Below are positions 60,115 through 64,000 of a stretch of 64,000 bases of DNA, piece by piece. The stretch's first letter is position 1, and every line of letters starts with the position of its first letter. Source of the DNA: Fictibacillus enclensis (GTDB lineage: Bacteria; Bacillota; Bacilli; Bacillales; Fictibacillaceae); NCBI RefSeq assembly GCF_001457035.1, contig NZ_KQ758619.1:1-64000 (forward strand). Direction: 5' to 3'. Under the pieces are notes generated by a model, which saw only the letters and a list, made by a program, of their open reading frames with translations, had not been told where the DNA came from and made no database searches. Both the position numbers and the translations under genes were made by a program.

Positions 60115-61029
60115 ATGAATGAGAGTGTGATCGGCATTGACGTCGGCGGTACGAATATACGTGTTGGCCTGGTGGAAAACGGTCTGTCTCTAACCAGGAA
60201 AGAAACCGCCTTGACAACTGAATACAAGAAACCAGATGAAATCTTCAAATCGATTCTAGACATGATCAAGAAAGTTGATCCGGATCGTACGGCAAAAAAG
60301 ATCGGCATTGGCCTTCCGGTTCCCTGGCCGGACGAGGCGGAGAAAATCGTGGATGCGACCAATATTCCGTGGCTGGAAGAAGTAAGTGTGGATACCCTTC
60401 GGTCTTATTTTCCCGGTTACCAGGTGTTCATTGATAACGATGTGAACATGGTTGCGCTGCTTGAGGCTCATTACGGCGCGGCAAAAGGATGTCGAAATGC
60501 AATGTACATCACGGTAAGCACCGGTGTGGGCAGCGGAATCATCATTGATAACAAAATTCTCAGAGGCTCACACGGATATGCCGGTGAAATTGGAAGCATG
60601 ATTGTTTCCAGCCAGAAAAAAAACCATCCGAGCCTGTACGACGGCTCACTGGAATCATTATGCAGCGGTCTTGCCCTCGAAGAAGAAAGCAAGAGGCTGT
60701 ACGGCGAAGATGCTACTTCTGCCCTGCTTTTTGAACGGTATCAAAAGAATGACGAAGAAGCGAAAAAGGTCATTGATTTATGGATTGAGCACTTCTCAAA
60801 TGCCATTGCCTCCCTCATTCAGACCATTGATCCCGAAATTTTTGTTTTAGGAGGAGCGGTTATCCATCATAATCCATGGCTGATCGAGATGGTCGCGGAA
60901 GGCACCAGGAAAAAAGTTTTCAAAAACCTGAGAGACAAGATCAATATCGTCATCAACCAATACAGCTCTGACGCAGGAGTCATCGGAGCAGGCTTTCTGG
61001 CCATCCATCAATCTGAAGGAGAGATATAA
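60115..61029 (+). CDS. ROK family kinase-like protein (atypical)
   Basis: A 304-residue ROK protein with phosphate-binding IGIDVGGTNIRVG, catalytic Asp in FIDNDVNMVALLE and a second phosphate loop STGVGSGI. It departs from active sugar kinases: the usual ExGH is EIGS, and the zinc-binding CxCGxxGC is replaced by HPSLYDGSLESL. It may use an unusual substrate or be structural or regulatory. 5 bp after nagB and 1 bp before the GH4 gene. Confidence 0.88.
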   Translation: MNESVIGIDVGGTNIRVGLVENGLSLTRKETALTTEYKKPDEIFKSILDMIKKVDPDRTAKKIGIGLPVPWPDEAEKIVDATNIPWLEEVSVDTLRSYFPGYQVFIDNDVNMVALLEAHYGAAKGCRNAMYITVSTGVGSGIIIDNKILRGSHGYAGEIGSMIVSSQKKNHPSLYDGSLESLCSGLALEEESKRLYGEDATSALLFERYQKNDEEAKKVIDLWIEHFSNAIASLIQTIDPEIFVLGGAVIHHNPWLIEMVAEGTRKKVFKNLRDKINIVINQYSSDAGVIGAGFLAIHQSEGEI

Positions 61030-61030
61030 T

Positions 61031-62407
61031 ATGAAAGTTGCTTTAATTGGAGCTGGAAGTGTGTCGTTCGCACATGGCGCGCTAAACGATATTGCTTTAT
61101 CCGAAAAGCTGAAAAAGGCGGATCATTTGGAAGTCGCCTTAATGGATATTGAACAAGAGAATGTTAACCGGACGTATCAATACGCGTCAGAGATGTTTTC
61201 AGCGTTCTCACATCCTGGTGAATTGTCCAGAACCACAAATCTCGAAGAAGCGTTAACTGACGCTGATTTTGTAATCGTTGCCATTGAAGTAAACCGGTAC
61301 TTTTACTGGTCTCAGGACTTCCACATCCCCCGCCGTTATGGAAGCAAGCAGATCTACGGAGAAAATGGCGGTCCCGGCTCCATGTACCACACCTTAAGAA
61401 ACCTGGGCCCGATGCTTCATATTGCACGGACGATGGAAAAAATATGCCCGGAAGCTTGGTTTATCAACTACACCAATCCGGAAGCGAAATTGGTGGAAGC
61501 CATCTCCAAATTAACGTCCATTAAGATTGTCGGACTTTGTCATGGGCTCGATATGGGAATCGATCAGCTGGCAAGCTTTCTGGAAATCCCGGCAAGCTCT
61601 ATCGGCGTTGAGGGCGGAGGATTGAACCACTTCGGCTTTTTTACAAAAATATGGGACAAGGAAACAGGAGAGGATCTTTATCCTTTGTTCCATGAAAAAG
61701 AAAAATCGGCGAATCGCCTGGCTCATTTTGATCATTATGCGTTATCACGAACGATGTACCGTACGTACGGATATTATCCGTATCCGGGAACGAATCATTG
61801 CGGCGAATACGTTTCATACGCTGAAGACTTTTACGCAGGCCTCTCTCTTCAATTCCGCTATGATCCGATCCGGGAAAAGCTGTGGCAGAAAGGTTCTGAA
61901 GTACCGGAATTTGTGTATTCTGCCAGCGGGAATTCTTTGGATAAAGGGTTATTTGACGACACGACCACACAAGAAGATTGGGCAGAACAAGCGTACTCGT
62001 TTGATAAAAATAATGTTAACAAGAGTAACGAATATGCCATTCCAATCATTGAAGCCATCTACTTTGATGAAGAAATCCAGATCAATGCGGCGAACATGCC
62101 CAATAAAGGAGCAATCAAAGGACTTCCGGATGACATGGTGGTGGAGACTCAAGCCATCGTGAACGGAAACGGAATCTCGCTTAAGCCGATGGAGATTGAA
62201 CTGCCAACGGCCATACTCGGAACCATCAATATTCAGGGAAGCATTCATAAACTATTGCTTGAAGCCTATGTGGAACAATCCAAAACCAAACTGCTGCAGG
62301 CCATATTGCTGGATCCTCAGGCCCCATCTTATTATCAGGCATGTGCCATGATCGACGAAATGTGCGAATTACAAAAAGATATTTTGCCAGAATTAGAGTG
62401 GAAATAA
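61031..62407 (+). CDS. Glycoside hydrolase family 4 alpha-glycosidase
   Basis: A 458-residue GH4 enzyme that uses NAD and a divalent metal. N-terminal GAGSVSFAHGAL binds NAD, YTNPEAKL and LCHGLD supply the metal Cys, and GLNHFG the metal His. The sequence is closest in feel to the alpha-galactosidase/alpha-glucosidase branch; whether it needs a phosphorylated substrate is uncertain. Last gene of the operon; a terminator follows. Confidence 0.9.
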   Translation: MKVALIGAGSVSFAHGALNDIALSEKLKKADHLEVALMDIEQENVNRTYQYASEMFSAFSHPGELSRTTNLEEALTDADFVIVAIEVNRYFYWSQDFHIPRRYGSKQIYGENGGPGSMYHTLRNLGPMLHIARTMEKICPEAWFINYTNPEAKLVEAISKLTSIKIVGLCHGLDMGIDQLASFLEIPASSIGVEGGGLNHFGFFTKIWDKETGEDLYPLFHEKEKSANRLAHFDHYALSRTMYRTYGYYPYPGTNHCGEYVSYAEDFYAGLSLQFRYDPIREKLWQKGSEVPEFVYSASGNSLDKGLFDDTTTQEDWAEQAYSFDKNNVNKSNEYAIPIIEAIYFDEEIQINAANMPNKGAIKGLPDDMVVETQAIVNGNGISLKPMEIELPTAILGTINIQGSIHKLLLEAYVEQSKTKLLQAILLDPQAPSYYQACAMIDEMCELQKDILPELEWK

Positions 62408-62410
62408 AGA

Positions 62411-62438
62411 AGATATCCTCACCTGGGTATCTTTTTTT
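62411..62438 (+). terminator. Terminator of the GH4 operon
   Basis: AGATATCC-TCACCT-GGGTATCT followed by six more T, directly after the GH4 stop. Confidence 0.82.
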
Positions 62439-62443
62439 CATCT

Positions 62444-62818
62444 CTAGACATCAAGCTCGCTCATAAAGGCATGGGTGTTTCCTTCTGTATCCGTAAAGAA
62501 GGCCATCCACGTTTCCCGTTGTCCCATTCTCGCAATGAGATGGGGTGCGCTGATGAATGATACTCCGCGGCCGGCCATCTCTTGATGTGCTTTTTGAATA
62601 TCCTCGACCTGAAAGTAAATGACTGAGCTTGGATGCGCAGAGGCTTCGTTTTCAGGTAAATCAAGCAATAACCGCAGGCCATTGCACTCGAAAAATGCCA
62701 TATTGCCCGTTTGGAATAATAGATTCAATCTCAATTTTTCCTGGTAAAAGGTAATGGCACGCTTTAAGTCGTTTACTGGGACTCCGATTTGACCTACTTT
62801 ATGTATGACTGCTTCCAT
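62444..62818 (-). CDS. Glyoxalase/VOC superfamily protein
   Basis: A 124-residue VOC-fold protein with VGQIGVPVNDLKRAITFYQE, NMAFFECNGLRLLL and MAFFTDTEGNTHAFM, including His/Glu-type metal-site residues. Function in the family ranges from glyoxalase to fosfomycin resistance and dioxygenases, so no substrate is assigned. The ATG at 62818 has GGAG 8 nt upstream; earlier in-frame starts are unsupported. Confidence 0.9.
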   Translation of the reverse strand: MEAVIHKVGQIGVPVNDLKRAITFYQEKLRLNLLFQTGNMAFFECNGLRLLLDLPENEASAHPSSVIYFQVEDIQKAHQEMAGRGVSFISAPHLIARMGQRETWMAFFTDTEGNTHAFMSELDV

Positions 62819-62866
62819 TATCATCTCTCCTTTATTTGTATTCTTCATCAGCATACAGGGTGCCGC

Positions 62867-63709
62867 TTAATCTTTCTTATCCAAAATCACTTTTTTTCGG
62901 TATGAAAGAGGGGAACATCCAGTTTGCTGCTTAAACATTTTGCTAAAAGAAGCCGGTGTTTCAAAGCCCAGCTCAAAGGCGATCCGGGTCATGCTTATTT
63001 CCGGCTGTTTCAGCAGTTGTATCGCCTTTTGTACACGGTAAGCGGTAATGTGCTGATGGGGCGTGCAGCCATACACAGCGGTATAGTTTTTGATGAGATG
63101 GTTTGGAGAGAGACAAGCGATATGGGAAATTTCCTTAAGTGTAAGCGGCAGATGAAAAAAGGCACGGATGTATTCGTGAGCCACACTGACTCTTCGGTAG
63201 ACTTCTTCTCTCGTTGATCGTTTTAATGCAGGCAGCGCAATGATTTCATTCTGGAGATGGCATTGCTCCGTGATAATATGCTCCATAATGGTATGAAACT
63301 GCTCTTCTTGCCAAGTGGCACTTTGGAATGACATATTTCCCCGGAAATAGTCGATTTGTTGGGAAAGATCCGCAGAGATAGGGTAGGTTTTTTCAAAAAA
63401 ACCTGCAGAACTTTTCGTTTTGAAGGGATCATCGAGCAGGCTGTGTTCGGCCTCGGATAATGTACTCATCACTTCACCCGCAAGTTCATCGGTGAAAAAT
63501 AAACAGAAGGATTCTACCTCTGTTTCTTCCTCAATGGAAATAGCATAATCACCCGCGTTCAGGAGCAGGTAGCTGTCTTCCTCCACCGCAAAAAAGCCGG
63601 AGTTCGTCTTGTAGTGCGCCCGGCCGTTTCGAAAGGTTTTAATGGAAAGCTGCCCTTTTCCTTCATAGTAAAACTGGTTGCTTTTTGCATTCAGAACGTA
63701 ATTCAGCAT
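62867..63709 (-). CDS. AraC family transcriptional regulator
   Basis: A 280-residue regulator with an N-terminal sensing domain and a C-terminal double HTH (LTLKEISHIACLSPNHLIKN and MTRIAFELGFETPASFSKMFKQ, ending GCSPLSYRKK). The ATG at 63709 has GGAG 6 nt upstream; an in-frame ATG at 63721 precedes it. It lies 48 bp upstream of the glyoxalase gene and may regulate it. Confidence 0.9.
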   Translation of the reverse strand: MLNYVLNAKSNQFYYEGKGQLSIKTFRNGRAHYKTNSGFFAVEEDSYLLLNAGDYAISIEEETEVESFCLFFTDELAGEVMSTLSEAEHSLLDDPFKTKSSAGFFEKTYPISADLSQQIDYFRGNMSFQSATWQEEQFHTIMEHIITEQCHLQNEIIALPALKRSTREEVYRRVSVAHEYIRAFFHLPLTLKEISHIACLSPNHLIKNYTAVYGCTPHQHITAYRVQKAIQLLKQPEISMTRIAFELGFETPASFSKMFKQQTGCSPLSYRKKVILDKKD

Positions 63710-63857
63710 ACATTTCTCCATGGGATTTGTCCTGTTTACATTATATCCTCATGAAGGTCAGGTATAAAGATATCCATTGAAATATCGGGCATATCGGAGG
63801 GCGATACACCAAATCACTGACCGGGTTTCCATTTTTGTGGAAAGGGGGAAGATATAG

Positions 63858-63887
63858 ATGTGTCAAAGTTGCTCATACTGGGAGTAG
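63858..63887 (+). CDS. Candidate cysteine-containing leader peptide
   Basis: A 9-codon frame, MCQSCSYWE followed by TAG, has AAAGGGGG about 9 nt upstream. A small stem (GGAGT/ACTCC) overlaps its stop. It precedes the start of another gene at the window end (ATGATG at 63995 with AGAGGG upstream), of which only two codons are visible. A regulatory leader is possible. The rest of 63722-64000 shows no gene. Confidence 0.3.
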   Translation: MCQSCSYWE

Positions 63888-64000
63888 CGAAACTCCTCAA
63901 TGCCTGTTATTGTATGTTAAGATAACAATTGAAAATTAAGACCTTGTCTGTCCCGGTGGCAGTTCAATATAGAATCTGAAAAGAGGGTAACAACATGATG

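Noticed and set aside
63760-63850. Possible riboswitch upstream of the gene at the window end
   Set aside because: Some short palindromes occur, but I could not match the conserved core of any riboswitch class I know.

Overview
The window is the replication-origin region of a low-GC Gram-positive chromosome, almost certainly an endospore-forming member of the Bacillaceae. The gene order gyrA-gyrB-remB-recF-yaaA-dnaN-[oriC]-dnaA-[oriC]-rpmH-rnpA-yidD-spoIIIJ-jag-mnmE-mnmG-rsmG-noc-soj-spo0J-...-yyaC-...-ychF-rpsF-ssb-rpsR-yybS-gdpP-rplI-dnaC-purA-tRNAs-walRKHIJ-htrA-yyzF-rlmH is that of Bacillus and close relatives (e.g. Fictibacillus-like genera; the genus cannot be fixed from sequence alone). 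Spore-former markers include yyaC, spoIIIJ, soj/spo0J, noc and Spo0A-type boxes in the origin.

Layout. 1-240 is the 5' end of a 16S rRNA gene on the minus strand with its leader and promoter. 593-9679 is the minus-strand replication block (gyrA, gyrB, remB, recF, yaaA, dnaN, dnaA). oriC is bipartite: DnaA boxes and a DnaA-trio unwinding element lie between dnaN and dnaA (8133-8326), and a second box cluster lies upstream of dnaA (about 10004-10277). 10358-33145 is the plus-strand housekeeping arm: rpmH, rnpA, membrane insertase, tRNA modification, nucleoid occlusion and ParABS, MscS channel, ribosomal proteins with SSB, c-di-AMP phosphodiesterase, helicase, purA. Three parS-type palindromes occur at 16975, 19521 and 23268. 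33308-34203 is a tRNA cluster (Lys, Glu, Asp, Phe) full of repeats and a broken tRNA-Phe copy. 34370-42899 holds a PlsY-like protein, the complete WalRK cell-wall two-component operon, an HtrA protease and rlmH.

From about 43 kb the conserved backbone ends and an accessory region begins: a decayed nuclease-helicase gene (DUF2075 type), a DrrAB-like ABC transporter with an adjacent OmpR-type two-component system and a tandem TTCACA operator, a secreted Ig-like-repeat protein, an SDR, an iron alcohol dehydrogenase with a lactonase-type metallohydrolase, an LrgAB pair divergent from a MarR regulator sharing a 36-bp palindrome, a Gfo/Idh oxidoreductase, and a sugar operon (ROK regulator, NagB-like deaminase, atypical ROK kinase, GH4 glycosidase) with no transporter. 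The window ends with a glyoxalase, an AraC regulator and a possible cysteine-rich leader peptide.

The strongest unexplained signals are the 26-bp palindromic array and the duplicated tRNA leaders in the tRNA cluster, six GTGAGTAA units at an exact 21-bp period (54583-54695), a small conserved-looking ORF whose start codon is ATA (21846-21980), and the degenerate ROK kinase in the GH4 operon. No clearly new multi-gene system was identified. All family assignments come from reading motifs and remembered gene order, not from searches.
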